Origin: Liolophura sinensis
Taxonomy: Eukaryota; Mollusca; Polyplacophora; Chitonida; Chitonidae
Direction of reading: 5' to 3'
Length of the DNA stretch: 64,000 nucleotides
NCBI RefSeq assembly: GCF_032854445.1
Contig: NC_088307.1
Coordinates: 6,338,017 to 6,402,016, forward strand
Positions 10,414 to 22,580 of the stretch are shown piece after piece (the stretch's first letter is position 1; each line of letters opens with the position of its first letter). Both the position numbers and the translations under genes were made by a program. A model generated the notes under the pieces. That model did no database searches. It saw nothing but the letters and a program-made list of their open reading frames with translations, and had not been told where the DNA came from.

Positions 10414-12621
10414 TTTGTGAAATGCAGTTATACAGTAAATGACATAAAACATTGCCTGTGGCTGTTGCACATAATGCCTGGTGTTACGTTTTATAGATCT
10501 TAGAATGGTGTTTTGAGATTTATATGGAAGGTGGGGCTATACCAGTAAACCAGTCAGTCAAAATATGTGTGGGATACATCCCCTTTAGGGCTTTTAAGAA
10601 ATTTTTACCTCCGGTATTAATTTCATACATGCATTATCCGTTTCATATAATTAGGCAGCATACAATTAATTACAACTCATTCTCACGATCCTTGTGTGTG
10701 TATTTTTACAACCATTAACAAGCATGTGTGTGAATTATTGACCACTATGGAAAACATGTTAAAAGTTATATTTTACATGTTATATGTGACAAACAGCTAT
10801 TTTCACATTAATGTACCTTAAAGATACACTTCAAGCTGAAACTGAAACTTTAGCTTGACAAATGGGTTATTAATAATTATTACCTGTCCCACATAGTGGT
10901 CAAATGTCTGTGGGGCGTTATATGAAAAATGGCGGATTCTGATTATGAAGGCCCACTCCTTTTTACACAACCTGATAAAGGAGTAAAAAAACTCTTCACT
11001 CCTCATCTATGCTACTTGTGAAGAAAATGACTTAAGTGATAGATGTATTGTGTTTCATTGTTGTCTTCAAATTTACTTTGTTTCATGTCCGTGGACCTTG
11101 TTAATTTCAAATAGCCATTTCACTTGCTCTGCATTTTATTTATTTGTTCGGTTGCTGTTGTACGCCGTACTCAAGAATATTCATTGCTCTCTAAGATGGT
11201 ATCTTATTTTTGGGGTTAATGTTTTTGGCAACTAACTAAATAAGTATTGATATATTAATTTCAACTATTCAAATACTCCCATATTTCTAGTGATTCAAGT
11301 TTATGAGTTCAACACAACAGTTTCTTACTTTTATTTATTATTTATTTCTTTATTTCGTACTGCTTTCCAGCTATCATTTATCAGCGCGTTTACAAATCTT
11401 TATTTACATTTTTATATTTATCTATAAAACGAGGCTTATTGGCTGACAGTGTACATAAGATTTCCTCGGTGAGATCAAGTTAAAGTGTGTAGTGTTGTTT
11501 ATGCTTGAATAAGTGCACTGTGCCCAAAATTCAGCTTTATCCAGTTATAGGTATAGCCTTTCCAGCATACCCATCCAGTAAGGGACGATTCTGTAGTCCT
11601 ATTATGTAACAGTGGGCCCCAAGACCATGAGTGGGCCAGTTACATAATACTTGGCCCAACTTCACACAAACCTGAAAATGCTGGACAGCCAGGCTTGTCA
11701 TCGCCCTATCGTAAGTGCCCTGTGGGACAGTATGAACTTGTATAGGTAGATTACATAACAGGGAAAAGTAACAGTTGTATAACTAAAATTAAATAAATAT
11801 ATTTCCTAGCTGCAGATCACAGAACACCGTTTTTGTCATGGGTTTATTTATAAATGTTTTGGGGCCAGTACTTATTCATTTGGTTGATGCTTAATGGCGT
11901 ACTCAAAAAATGTCGCTCTTAACCATGCATCTGAGTCAGCACACTTCCCTGCTGGGTTATTGGCTTGGCCTGCTGATCTCCTACCTATTTCAACATCCGT
12001 CATCTACACATGTACATTGTACATCAGTTGAAAAATATGGAGGTATAATTTTTTTAGGCATGGGCATAATTTAAAAGCCAGAATTTACATACACATACAA
12101 ATATTTTAACTGCATTTTTATGTCTACTTACATGGATTGATGTACATATATATTGTTGAAAATGTCCGAAGACAATAGAATAAAAAGAAATAATGGACTG
12201 ACGTAAATTCCCACAGTAGCCCGTACTTTGTGGCCAGATGTACGTAGTCACACTAAGATTATCCACTGTTCAATTAATTATCAGCTAGAAGTAAGTAAGT
12301 ATTTTTCTAGTATCCCATTTCTGCAAAGAGAAAAATAAGCATCAAGAATATGTCTTTAACAAATGTGTAAATGTTCAACAAAAGCGAAATCCCATGCACA
12401 TAAACTGACGGCCAAAAGAAACTTTACAAAGAGTTCAAATCAATTTATTTTGCCAAAGCAAAAAACAGGATGACTGAAGTTTAATATTTTGAAAAGACCA
12501 ATGACTTTAGATATTGAAATATTGATTGAGATATTGAGTAAAGAACGGACAAAGCAGCCCTCAAATCATTTTACAAGTGAACAAACAGAGCAGGGGTAGA
12601 AAAATAGCCATTCCATCTTGG
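10414..12621. other. No gene recognised; two SINE tail fragments
   Basis: AT-rich sequence. Around 11136-11190 and 11870-11920 there are minus-strand fragments of the SINE-1 tail (GTACGCCGTACTCAAGAATATT and GGCGTACTCAAAAAATGTC). No supported exon. Confidence 0.5.
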
Positions 12622-13350
12622 TTAAAGGAGAAGAAACGTTAAAAATCAATAAAATTTATTTATTTATTTATTTGATTGGTGTTTTACGCTGTACTCAAGA
12701 ATATTTCACTTATACGACGGCGGCCAGCATAATGGTGGGAGGAAACCGGGCAGAGCCCGGGGGAAACCTACGACCATCGGCAGGGTGCTGACAGACCTTC
12801 CCACTTACGGCCGGATAGGAAGCCAGCATGAATATCAATCAAATAACATTGAAAAGAGTATACATTTCATCGCAAGTGCATGCCATAAAAAACATTCCAA
12901 TATGTACCTCAAGTTGATAAATTATGAATAAAGTCAGCGCCAACATCCGCTGTGGGCGGCTGTGTTAGGAGGAGAATTGCCACCGGAAACCGCCGAAGTA
13001 CAGTTCGTACATTTCTGGTTGAACTTTTCTTCCCAGAAGGTAGCGAACACTACAGTTCGTTTTCCGCCTGACGATCGGGAAACCGGAATGTTGGACGTAG
13101 GTTCCGAGTTTACACGAACAAGCCGGTAGTTTTAACGACTAGCACTGGTTGAGAGGCAACACACCTCCAGCGTAAATTACAGGGTGTTAAAGATGGAGGA
13201 TACGATGGACTCAACGATTATGCCAGCTTTGCCGTATTCACGCTTTACGTGTATGGCGAGGAAAAATCGCAAAATTATGCAGCAGGCACCACCAGATAGA
13301 AAACTCTTTTCAGCCTATAGTGTCATATTTTAAGTTTTCTTCTCCTTTAA
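12622..13350. mobile_element. TTAA-flanked terminal-inverted-repeat element (MITE-like)
   Basis: TTAA followed by AGGAGAAGAAA (12622-12636) is mirrored by TTTCTTCTCC followed by TTTAA (ending 13350). The ends are therefore inverted repeats next to TTAA, the target used by piggyBac- and Kolobok-type transposons. No transposase was found inside. The interior (12950-13330) is more GC/CpG-rich than its surroundings, and a SINE-1 copy lies just inside the left end. A lone similar end, AAAGGAGAAGAAAA, occurs at 33540. Confidence 0.55.
12652..12831 (-). mobile_element. SINE-1, 5'-truncated copy
   Basis: Reverse complement of the SINE-1 body and tail (compare 63656-63925), starting with a (TTTA)n tail and ending at AGCCAGCATGA, so the tRNA-like head is missing. 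It is nested inside the TTAA element. Confidence 0.9.
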
Positions 13351-13393
13351 CAATGGGCAGAGTATACAAAAAGTTGATTAAAATCAGTCAATA

Positions 13394-14200
13394 TCAAAAC
13401 CAATCAATATCGCGTGTTGCCACCCTTTGCTTCAACGCACAGAAAAAAGTCAGTCGTCTGATGAGATGACGTGGGTTTCGTTGCCATTCATCTTGGAGAG
13501 CGAACGCCAGTTCTTGTCGGTTGGCTGCAAGGTGTGGCCGTTGTCTTACTCGACGACCAGTGATATCCCAAAAGTGTTCTATTCGGGACATATCTGGGAA
13601 ACGTGCAGGCTACGGCAAGGCGTTGACATCGTTGGCGTCCCGGAAGTTCTGCACAACTCGAGCTGTATGGGGTCTGGGGTTGTCTTGCGGGTAGAGGACA
13701 CCACGTGGCTGCTGTTGACGGAATGGCAGGACTACAGGACGTAGAATTTCATCTACGTAACGTTGAGCTGTTAGGTTCCCGTAGATGATGACCAGTGGTA
13801 CCCGTTTCTTTCCACAAACCCCACCCCATACCATCACGCTGCAGCCACCAAACTGTACCACCTCCTGGACGCATGATGCAGCTGTTCGTTCGCCTCTTCG
13901 ACGGTAAACTCACGTCGATGCCAACAATTCGAGCTCATCGCAACCTCTGCCGACGACGTTCGGCTGTCAACAATACTCTCCGGATGGTGGATAGGCCCTA
14001 ATTCCGTGAGCCGTGAGTCTCCTGGAGAGGGTCTGCCGACTGACCCGGTGACCTAAGGCATTGATTGACGATGACGTCAGTGTAAGGAAGCGGGAAGGTG
14101 AGCAGGTACCCGTCTTCTCTGGGCGTAGTTACCCTAGGCCTGCCTGTTCTTGCCCTTCTTTCAGACAGTCTCTCACTGTGCCCTGCTAGAAGTCATCGTG
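13394..14200 (-). pseudogene. Tc1/mariner transposase, degraded
   Basis: Read 5' to 3' on the minus strand, it shows GRPRVTTPREDGYL (helix-turn-helix region), VSRQTLSRRL, LLTAERRRQRLR, GGCSVMVWGG, NLTAQRYVDE, the second catalytic aspartate in QDNPRPHTA, and the third catalytic position in SRIEHFWD. These are the landmarks of a DD34E Tc1 transposase, which cuts and pastes at TA sites. Damage seen: frameshifts in the N-terminal part, a stop in place of an Arg/Trp codon after QRLR, loss of the stretch that should hold the first catalytic Asp, and an in-frame TAG at 13610-13612 in place of Trp in the LPW motif. No terminal inverted repeats were identified. Confidence 0.85.
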
Positions 14201-14340
14201 AATCTCCGTCAGCATCCGAAGGCGAGCCGAAGAGGCGTTGTGTTTGTGTTGGTATAGTCGCAAAACACACGATGGCGTGTATAAAGTTTTATATACGTGT
14301 AGGGTCTTCGTGGACACTCACATATACCTCACCTAGCACG

Positions 14341-14380
14341 CACGGCCGGAGAGGAAGCCAGCATGAGCTGGACATGAGTA
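14341..14380 (-). mobile_element. SINE-1 fragment
   Basis: A 40-bp piece matching the SINE-1 body in reverse (CACGGCCGGAGAGGAAGCCA then GCATGAGCTGGAC). Confidence 0.75.
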
Positions 14381-16304
14381 CATATTGTAAGGGTACCACT
14401 ATCGGAGACTAAAGATGAGAAACAACTGGCTTGTTCAACCCTCATATCAGCGATAGGCCTTACACAAGGTCAAACAAAGAAACACGAAGACGGTTGAATA
14501 AGTTCAATACATACATTTGAACAAAATAGACAAATAATGCAACTGACAATAATATACAGAACAATACAAATAACTACAAAAATATAAACATGTGGTCTCT
14601 TAATGATGACAGCGTCCAAATACTGGTGGAATATTCCGGCTCCAAAGGCGAATCAGTCCATGTAAATACAGAATTCACAGTTAAGAGGAATTCCCCAATC
14701 GAAGGATGACAGTCCGATAAAGGACAAGCTGTAGTGGGCAAGGCACGCTGAGTATGGTTCATCCCCATTTACTTGTAAAGGTGTAACTTCTCAGGATCGA
14801 CGGGTTGACAGTAGCGTCCGTGATGACGAGCTGTCGATGTATGTTTCACATCTCGAAAATATACATAGTCACTTTTAGGATAGACTGGGATGAAAAGTAA
14901 GCAATCGCACAAAAGACAATGAGCCATGAAAGCTCCCAAATAACGTCTGAAAAAAAATCAGCAAGTGGCGAAATACAAGCTCGCAAAGTGCTACTTACAG
15001 AAAATGGAGTATAAATGACGAATGTCAAATGGCGTGAAAGCCGGTAACCCGGTAAAATCCTTAACAGTGGATGACAGTTAATATGACTGCTCTCAAGTGG
15101 ACTTGAGTAAATGATTACGAGCTTCACAACGCCGTCTCTCATATTTAAAGACTAACTTTAAAAAAAATTCTAGATGGTTTGATATTGGAAACAATATCCC
15201 AACCTATGGCGAACTGAAAGAAAAAAAAAGCAGCAGAATAAATGCTTACCCAGAAATGTGCAAAGGACAAAGACATATTTACTGGGTTTGTATCCAGAAG
15301 TTGAAAACGCAGTGTGTGCAGATGACGTTAATCCCTTTATCTTCAAGCATATAAAATGTCTTGTAATACTTTAAACGACAGATGTGACGTCACAGTATTC
15401 AGCAGCTGTAGATTCCTTTTTTTAGAATGTACAGCCCTCCGTCAGAGTCTAGAGGAAAACATTGGTAACTGAAGTTACTTTGGTAATTGTTAAGTTCATG
15501 TTACCCCTCGTAGTAACGGTTGCGCTTTGTTACGTTAATACGGGTTGAGCAAAATCAAGTGTTAGTAGGATGTACATTTGTGAAAAAACCTGGTCGAAAT
15601 TAAAGACCAATAGTATGTCGAATAGTGCACTTACCACGTAACTAATCGTTCATTTCACTTTAAATTCACGTTCTGTAACCATAATTTTAGGCTAAACTTT
15701 GTCAAATCTCTTTTTAAGCGCACTGGGCTCCTGTCAAAGTTGGCAAGACGAGGATACCAAAGTGAGGCTCTCATACCTAAACTCGTGGAAACGTGCCGCC
15801 GTATTTGGCCCCATTGAAAAAGTACCTCTATGTCGGATATAACTACACAAAAGCAGCCCTTTTTGAAGTATGTAACTTTCTGAGCTCATTGTAGAGCCCT
15901 CATTTACTGCTTGCTTGCACTCTTGTTTAAACAACTTGTAATGTCACTCATCTAACGACAAAACATGCAAACAATACGTCTGTTGGAGTAAAAGTTAAAA
16001 CAATGTTTGAAGACGACAGGATTATCTGAAAAGTAGTCACTTCGTGGGCGGGTGTATACTAACCTATGACGGCCAAATGCTTCCATTTCCTGTTCACTCT
16101 TCAGCCGCTTGTCTTTGCCAATTTATCGTCAATGATGTCCTCGTAGACACACGTGGATAATTTTCGACCATGACCATGTTCGATAATATAAGCATAGTGT
16201 GACAGTTCTTCATCTAACGAGGAACTGACAGATTAAACTGCAGCCTGACGCTCTTCAACATACTGTTGGACGTTTCCAGCCGCTTGTGCAATAAACCGAC
16301 TTTG
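14381..16304. other. No gene recognised
   Basis: Several short frames on both strands lack recognisable motifs or splice-bounded structure. One TGACGTCA octamer lies near 15384. Confidence 0.5.
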
Positions 16305-16690
16305 GATTAGAAAAATTGACAACAAGAGATCGACGACACTCCTGTGGTCGTTTGCGCAGTCTCAAGTTCGGTGAATACCGCTTGACTTGCCCCAGTGTAG
16401 TGTGCATATCTGTGCGTCCCCTGGGGGAAAGTTCGTCGGTAACTTGCCAGATGTCGGCGGTTTACCCCGCTCATTTCGGCTTCCTCCACCCATAAAATTG
16501 ACGGGTAGCGTATGAGTGAAAAAATTCTTGAGCATGTGATAGTAACAAGTAACCTGCGAGTAATTGTTGCTCCCTTCCACCCCCCCCCCCCCACCCCCAC
16601 CCCCCCGGTTCTGTGGCCTAGATGCGAATCACAATAATCTCGTATGAGTGATACATTCACGAGTACAGTGTAAAACACCAGTGAAATAAA
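16305..16690 (+). mobile_element. SINE-3 copy, interrupted
   Basis: The sequence GTGGTCGTTTGCGCAG..GGAAAGTTCGTCGGTAACTTG..GGTTTACCCCG..TCCTCCACCCATAAAA, ending GTATGAGTGAAAAAATTCTTGAG, recurs at 61557 (plus) and 30835 and 38085 (minus). After 16536 about 110 bp of other sequence, including a poly-C run, precedes a second tail copy (GTATGAGTGATACATTCACG, then AAACACCAGTGAAATAAA). The tail closely resembles that of SINE-1. Confidence 0.65.
16578..16606. repeat. Poly-C tract
   Basis: A C-rich run broken only by isolated A residues, within the interruption of the SINE-3 copy. A second C run lies at 21738-21754. Confidence 0.95.
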
Positions 16691-17479
16691 CAAGTCATTG
16701 TAGTGATCAAATAAAAAAGTAAATTTTGTTTGCTTCTTGTTAACACGTTAATAACCACTCCCTACATTGGCTGCTCTTATAATTGAACTGTAATGCTTTT
16801 AATCCTCCTTTTCATGCACGAACATTTTCGATTCAAACATACTGATAATTAGTTTTCTTTTTTCTTTTAAGGTGAGTCATGTACATCTAGTTGCCTATCG
16901 GATAGCTCGGTGCAACCAGCCTTGGGGCTTGACGAGGGCGTCATCGCTCGCCGACATCTGACATATGGACGTCACATGCTTAACATTTCGCAGCTGCTCA
17001 TATTCTGCCGGTCAGTATGTGTTATAGAGACTATGAGATTTATGGCAAAATGTCAATAACCACAAATCAAACAGAGCTTTGCTGTTATTTTAGTATACAG
17101 CCCAAATATTCATACCCTACACGAAATATTCACCTCCTCTGTGCGCGCGTTACCGTTCAAAATCGGTAATAAAGTTGTAATTGTCCATTGTAACTTTTTG
17201 AAACTTTGCAATCACTTTAACACTGTAAATAGTGCAGGAAGAAGTCTATTTTCTGCAGCACAATAATTTTAGCTGTTTGTGGAAAGTAGAGAAATTGTGA
17301 TTTGATTAGCGAATCAAATTCTTTCGGCATAGCCTCTTTTAGCGCATACAGGTTACTGACGCACACAACCACGATAGTTTGCAATAACTCAAAATTGCAA
17401 AAATAAAGCATCCTCGAAGCCTGGCCCTTTTTTCACAACTTTCGTGTGAAAGCATAACGTTTTGATTATTTCTGGACCA

Positions 17480-18360
17480 GCGACGTCTAATACATTGCAA
17501 TTGACACCTCTGCATTTTTCTGACCTAATTTGGTTTAAGCCATGGCACTAGGGAGCGTCTAGTTTGCCACTTGTTAAGCATTTACACGAACAGCTGGAAT
17601 AAAGCACTAACAGAGCTAAACTGAAAAGAGATTGGATTTCACCGGTTAAGTGCACATGTGGCAGAATCGTCCGAACGCTATTTATACCTAATATATATAA
17701 CAAAGTACATAACTTAATGCCAGGACAGGGGACAAACCTTTATATAAATGGATCTAAAACACGAAAAAATAGTCCAATCTCAACTAAACAACGTTCGTTC
17801 GAAAGCTGACACATTCAGCTTTACACTGGTCTATAAATCGGCAAGCAAGCAGGCTTTCACTTGACTACACGAAGCCGGAAACCCGTAAGTTTGCAGGTTT
17901 TTTGTTTAGTCGGACAAAATCCGGTAACAGGGAGAAGACCGTCAGGCGACAGTTCTGGCTTGATTTCTCAGCGATGTAAGACGCTGGAGCCATCATATTT
18001 CTGCTATCGACGAAATGAAATGTGCTTTTAAAAAAACTTGAAATACCTTGATTGGTTACATTCTACGGCAGTTATGCTGCATTTTCTGTTTTTTACCCCA
18101 TGAACGCAAATCTGTTCAACTTGCCTCCATCACTGTAATCCGTCAGGGCGATAAAAGCTTAGCTCTGATTGGTTGTAAGAAAATCAGAGCACAGCTGACT
18201 TATTACAAGTGGTGGAACCAGGCTATAGTATACTACTATTAGGTATGAATTGCGGTCGGATTATTCTGCCACCCATGGTTACTTGTGACTATTTGCCAAC
18301 TATCACACTGTCGTCGCTGGTCTGGTTTTACCCTCTTTTCTGTAGTCTTTTATGTTATGC
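17480..18360. repeat. Interspersed repeat 'family 4', with a nested insert
   Basis: 17480-17657 (GTCTAATACATTGCAATTGAC, TAGGGAGCGTCTAG, CAGCTGGAATAAAGC, ending CACCGGTTA) and 18273-18360 (GGTTACTTGTGACTATTTGC, CACACTGTCGTCGCTG) are the two halves of a repeat that is continuous at 19921-20225; the first half also occurs at 25688-25815. Here the halves are separated by the 615-bp inverted-repeat element at 17658-18272. Confidence 0.55.
17658..18272. mobile_element. Terminal-inverted-repeat element nested in family 4
   Basis: The left end GTGGCAGAATCGTCC..TATACCTAATA and the right end, whose complement is GTGGCAGAATAATCC..CATACCTAATA, form terminal inverted repeats of about 40 bp with several mismatches. 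CATG lies next to or near both ends and may be the target duplication. No transposase was recognised. It has the size and form of a non-autonomous DNA transposon. Confidence 0.5.
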
Positions 18361-18558
18361 TTCTGAGCTCGGGTAAGAAAACAGTTTAGCCAGCAGCTAA
18401 ATAAATAACACAGAATCTCGTGAGATGTCGAGTCCTATTGTCATTAGACTCCAATAAAGTAAAATAACCGGTTAATTTTATCATTATTTATTTTATTATT
18501 TCCGTTGTCTCAGTAAATATTTAACATATTATCATCTTAAATCAAACGTGGATACTTT

Positions 18559-18800
18559 GGCCGAGGTGGTTAGCACGCAATGACCCAGGGGTATCACACC
18601 AATGTTGTCGCTGTGAGTTCATGTCCATCTCATGCTGACTTCCTATCCGGTCGCACGTGGGAAGGTCTCTCAGCAACCGACGGATGGCCTAGGGTTTCTA
18701 CCGGGCTTTGCTCGGTTTCCTCCCACCATAATGCTGACCGCCGTCGAATAAGTGAAAGATTCTTGAGTACGGCGTAAAACACGAGTAAAATAAATAAAGA
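18559..18800 (+). mobile_element. SINE-1, near full length
   Basis: A tRNA-like head (GGCCGAGGTGGTTAGCACGC), body (CATGCTGACTTCCTATCCGG) and tail (AATAAGTGAAAGATTCTTGAG, ACGGCGTAAAACAC, then TAAA repeats). SINEs are transcribed by pol III from internal A and B boxes and are mobilised by LINE machinery. Confidence 0.9.
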
Positions 18801-19510
18801 AATGTTAATCTAACACAATCTTTGCATTTAATAAGTAGAATAAGTGTGCTTTACTCAAGCGAGATCTTGCGTTAAGCCATAATCATTCATTCATTCAAGC
18901 AAATAATCCGCTGCAATAACAGAATACATTCCAGCATCACACAGACTCTCTGTTAGGTTTAAGAGATGATTTTTTTAGAGTGGAAATCTCAGACTATGAA
19001 GCTGAGCATGTACGTTAAATTATAAATATGTGTCACCTTGGCTCATCTACTTGTCGCTCGTCTACGTCTACCTTTTGTGAACCTTTTTCCAGACGCCCTT
19101 GTTGCAGCAGATATGATCAAACACGGCTGCCTTACATCTTTTAAGTGTAGCATTTCACAGCAGATCTTCTTTTTACCTTTAGCTTACAAAAGATTTTGAT
19201 TACGTCCATAAACCACATTCATCCACTAGCAACACGTTTAGTTCAGTATGGGTATATGTTTGGAACATAAAGTAACACGTGAAGTTTCTTTCTTTTTTTT
19301 TTTAATATTCATTCTAGCATCACTGAGACAACAGACTTTCTGTGAAGTACAATAATATTTTTTGAGAGGAGTAAACTTGTTATTTGTTTATTTGTATAAT
19401 GGGACGGGATAAAGGTAATAGAAAGGCGATGTAACTTGAACTGGCTGATGTCTTCGGAAACTTCCTTTATGGAGCATCGGTTTACCCCTTGACGAAGGTA
19501 GTCAAAAAAA

Positions 19511-19756
19511 TAGATTTATTTATTTATTTATTTGATTGGTGTTTAACGCCCTACCCAAGAATATTTCACCTATACGACGGTGGCCAGCATTATGGTGGGA
19601 AGAAATCGGGAAGAGCCAGGAGAAACCCAAGACCATCCGCAGCCGGAGAGGGAGCCAGCATGAGTTGGACTTGAACTCACAGTGACCACATTGGTGAGAG
19701 ACTCCTGGCTCATTACGCTACGCTAGCGCGCTAACCAACTAAGCCACGGAGGCCCC
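19511..19756 (-). mobile_element. SINE-1, near full length
   Basis: Reverse complement of the complete element. It begins with a (TTTA)n tail and GATTGGTGTTTAACGCC, and ends with the head GCTAGCGCGCTAACCAACTA..CCACGGAGGCCCC. A short internal deletion removes part of the body. Confidence 0.92.
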
Positions 19757-19920
19757 CTAGTCAAAACAGACTCTGAACTCCCAAACTTCCATACGCTCAT
19801 GTACATACCCGAGTTCTTACAAACCAAAGCTCAAGAAACATCAGGTTTGCAACGCATTCTTCAACTAACTTTATGTGTGTATATTTGTTTGTTGTTTTTT
19901 TTCCGTTTTGTTAAAAGTAG

Positions 19921-20225
19921 ACCCTACAACAATTTTAGACAAGGGAATCTAATAAACTGCAATTAACATCAAGGCATTTTTTCACCTAATTCTGCTGCTA
20001 GGGAGTGTGTAGATTGCTGCCGTACTTCACCGGCTACGTGTGACCATTTACCAACTGTCACACTATCCTCGCTACTCTGATTTTATCTCTGTGTAAAGAA
20101 TAAATTCCCTGTGTTGGAATAAAACCCCAACAAGAAGCCGTCCTTCACCGGTTACGTGTGACCATTTTCCAATTGTCACACTGTCGTCGCTGCTCTGATG
20201 TTACTCTCTGTGTAATCTTTTATAT
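19921..20225. repeat. Family 4 repeat, uninterrupted, with a duplicated end
   Basis: Continuous version of the repeat at 17480-18360. Its right part (CACCGGCTACGTGTGACC, CACACTATCCTCGCTACTCTG) occurs twice in tandem, at about 20030-20100 and 20150-20225. No coding capacity seen. Confidence 0.5.
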
Positions 20226-20364
20226 TACAGCATAGTTAAATATACTTAATTTAATTTTCATGAATGTATGCCTGTAAGGCGCAATCCGATTGGTCAAAGT
20301 GTCGCGTTTATACTCCAATGAATCGAAAAAAAAATTGAAGCCACGCCCATGTAGGACTGCTTTT

Positions 20365-20705
20365 TCTAACGATAGAGACCGGGGGCGGTAGATCCAGGGT
20401 CAATCCTGGGTCGAGTGACACCTAAGACTTTAAAAAAAGAGAAAGTTGTAACTTCCTCGCGTGTCGTTTAGCATGAGAGGGATAGAGCAACGACTGTTTG
20501 ACCCGTATCAGTATAATGGCTCGGGAGGGGCGGCTTAGTTGCCTTCGGTAAGGAGCCTCAGAGAAGCAGCACTAGATAAAAGAGCGGTGGAAATCGGTTC
20601 TGCAACAAGGAGGCACATTACATGCACTCTAAGGATTCCTTCGTCGTCATATGACTGAAAAATTGTTAAGTACGACGTTAAACCCAAAGCACTCACTCAC
20701 TCTAA
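20365..20705 (+). mobile_element. SINE-2 copy
   Basis: Shares GGTAGATCCAGGGTCAATCC (B-box region), AGAGGAAGTTGTAACTTCCTC-like hairpin sequence, CCCGTATCAGTATAATGG, GCCTTCGGTAAG, TCGTCGTCATATGACTGAAA, GTACGACGTTAAACCC and a (CACT)n end with the copies at 21012 and 62231. The tRNA-like 5' end is degraded here. Confidence 0.88.
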
Positions 20706-20854
20706 GAACAGAACTGAAAGAGACTGAACTCAAATCATGTCAAATGACAAACAGAACACTGTAAAAATATACTCACATTTACAAAGAGGAGCATCAGGAC
20801 AAATTCTGTTGATAGTCTTAGATGAATTAAGAATGTTACAACAGTAGTGCCTAC

Positions 20855-20982
20855 CTCAGTATGAAGTTGATCACACGATGACACAAACACTGGCACACCT
20901 GCTGAGTTAGCAAGGTGCATATACATAGCAGAGTGCAAGTCCTCGCCAAAACAAGCTAATTGGATCACAATCACTTTCCAAC
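20855..20982 (-). CDS. Weak candidate exon between two SINEs
   Basis: An acceptor-like AACATCAG and donor GAG|GTAGGC bound 128 bp open on the minus strand, with segments WKVIVIQLACFGEDL and NSAGVPVFVSSCDQL. The alternation of a hydrophobic strand and a GVPVF turn resembles Rossmann-type folds such as vWA, but nothing is diagnostic. Entry phase 2 does not continue the phase-0 exit of the Ig exon upstream. May be chance. Confidence 0.2.
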
Positions 20983-21011
20983 TGATGTTTTAAATACACA
21001 CTGTTCGTTCT

Positions 21012-21386
21012 TGGATGACTCCGGATAGCACAGTTGGTAGAGCGTCCGCTTCGGGACCGGTAGATCCAGGATCAATCCTTGATCGAGTCACACCTAAGAC
21101 TTTAAAAAAAGAGGAAGTTGTAACTTCCTCGCTTGGCGTTCAGCATGAAGGGGATAGTGCAACGACTGGTTGACCCGTATCAGTATAATGGCTCGGGCGG
21201 GGCGTCTTACTTGCCTTCGGTAAGTCGTCTCAGTGAAGCAGCACTAAATAAAAGAGCGGTGGAAATCCGTCCTGCATCAAGGAGGCACATTACACGTACA
21301 TGCACCCTAATGATTCTTCGTCGTCATATGACTGAAAAATTGTTGAGTACGACGTTAAACCCCAAGCACTCACTCACTCACTCTTG
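21012..21386 (+). mobile_element. SINE-2, full-length copy
   Basis: Begins with a tRNA-like head (GCACAGTTGGTAGAGCGTCC) with a good A box, then B-box region AGATCCAGGATCAATCC, the AGGAAGTTGTAACTTCCTC hairpin, body, and TCATATGACTGAAAAATTG, ACGACGTTAAACCC, (CACT)n tail. This is the best representative of the family in the window. Confidence 0.92.
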
Positions 21387-22317
21387 GATGACTAGTGTAT
21401 TTGAGAAACTGAGATATCATCCATATGTTATAACTACACGTCTTACCACCTAGAAAATGCGTCTCAAGAAATAAATTTAACTTGTTCTGCATCTTCTGCG
21501 CCCGAAGTTATCCTAGACTTCACTAAGTGTAAAGTTGTTCACGATTTTTTTAAACTACCAAGAGATGTAAACAATGATTCAGAAAGTAATCCATTATATA
21601 TGCCGCCTAACGGCTTCAGTCGTCCGAATGATATAGCTATGTCAAAATCCATGACAGAATAAGTAACCAACACGTTTTAGAAAGAAGAGTGGGAAACTGT
21701 AAACCCCCAAACCGGTCATAATTTTGATAAAAATATACCCCCCCCCCCCCCCAAAGGACTCGCACGAGATCTGTAAGTAGCCATGATGAAGCGGTCTACT
21801 AAGTGTCAATTTCATACGATAAACCATTTTGAAAAAATGTTCGAAAACATTACTGGTGACAGACTGGCAGACGAGGTATACAGCTATGGTCCCAGCCCCC
21901 CGTTACCCATAGGGAACTAATAACTGCTGGACGAAAAAATGTGTATTTTGTGGTATGCGACCTTGACACGTGAAAGACAGCTAGCACAGGCAAAACATCG
22001 AAGTTGGTGGTCAACAAAAACAACGATTCACGGCGACTAAGGTGGTACGTGTAACTTTATCAACCGATCCCAGAATTAACCATATAGGCACAGTAGCTGG
22101 CGACATCGCAAAGCTGAGCCTCCTTACGGTGGTTAGTATACAGAGACAGGTATGTTTTCTTCTAGTTGGTTTTGGGCGCATGAACAGCTGATTCTATGAA
22201 AAAAAATTCCATTCGATGAGATGGTGTTGGAAATGCATTTCAAGAGAAACTGTAGGCTACACATATTCTAATATTACAACAAAAAATCCAAGTCTAACAA
22301 ACAAATCATCCCCAGAA
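21387..22317. other. No gene recognised; poly-C run
   Basis: Contains a 17-bp C run at 21738-21754; nothing else identifiable. Confidence 0.5.
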
Positions 22318-22580
22318 GCGAAGTCCAGAGACCCCGGGATCAAACCAGGGTCGGCTCTTTCCAAAGATTTTAAAAATGGTACCTGCTGCTACCTTGCTTC
22401 GCGCTCAGCACTGGGAGGTCAGAGCAAAGAAACATGTTTGATTGGCTCGCTGTCAGTATAATGTGACTGAGTGGGGTTTCATATCTGGTGTCTTCGGCAT
22501 TATACTCGCCCTGCCATAAGAAGACAATATATATACACACCTAATGATTCCTCGTCGTCATATGACTGAAAAGTACAAGG
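22318..22580 (+). mobile_element. SINE-2-related copy, divergent subfamily
   Basis: Has GGGATCAAACCAGGGTCG (B-box region), a GCTCAGCACT..AGAGCAAAGAAAC body, TGTCTTCGGCAT, ACACACCTAATGATTCC and TCGTCGTCATATGACTGAAA. The same divergent body is found at 24806 and 37425, which defines a subfamily sharing the SINE-2 tail. Confidence 0.75.

Noticed and set aside
16307-16693. 128- and 72-residue minus-strand frames
   Set aside because: They lie in a SINE-3 copy and a poly-C tract; the Gly run is the complement of the C run.
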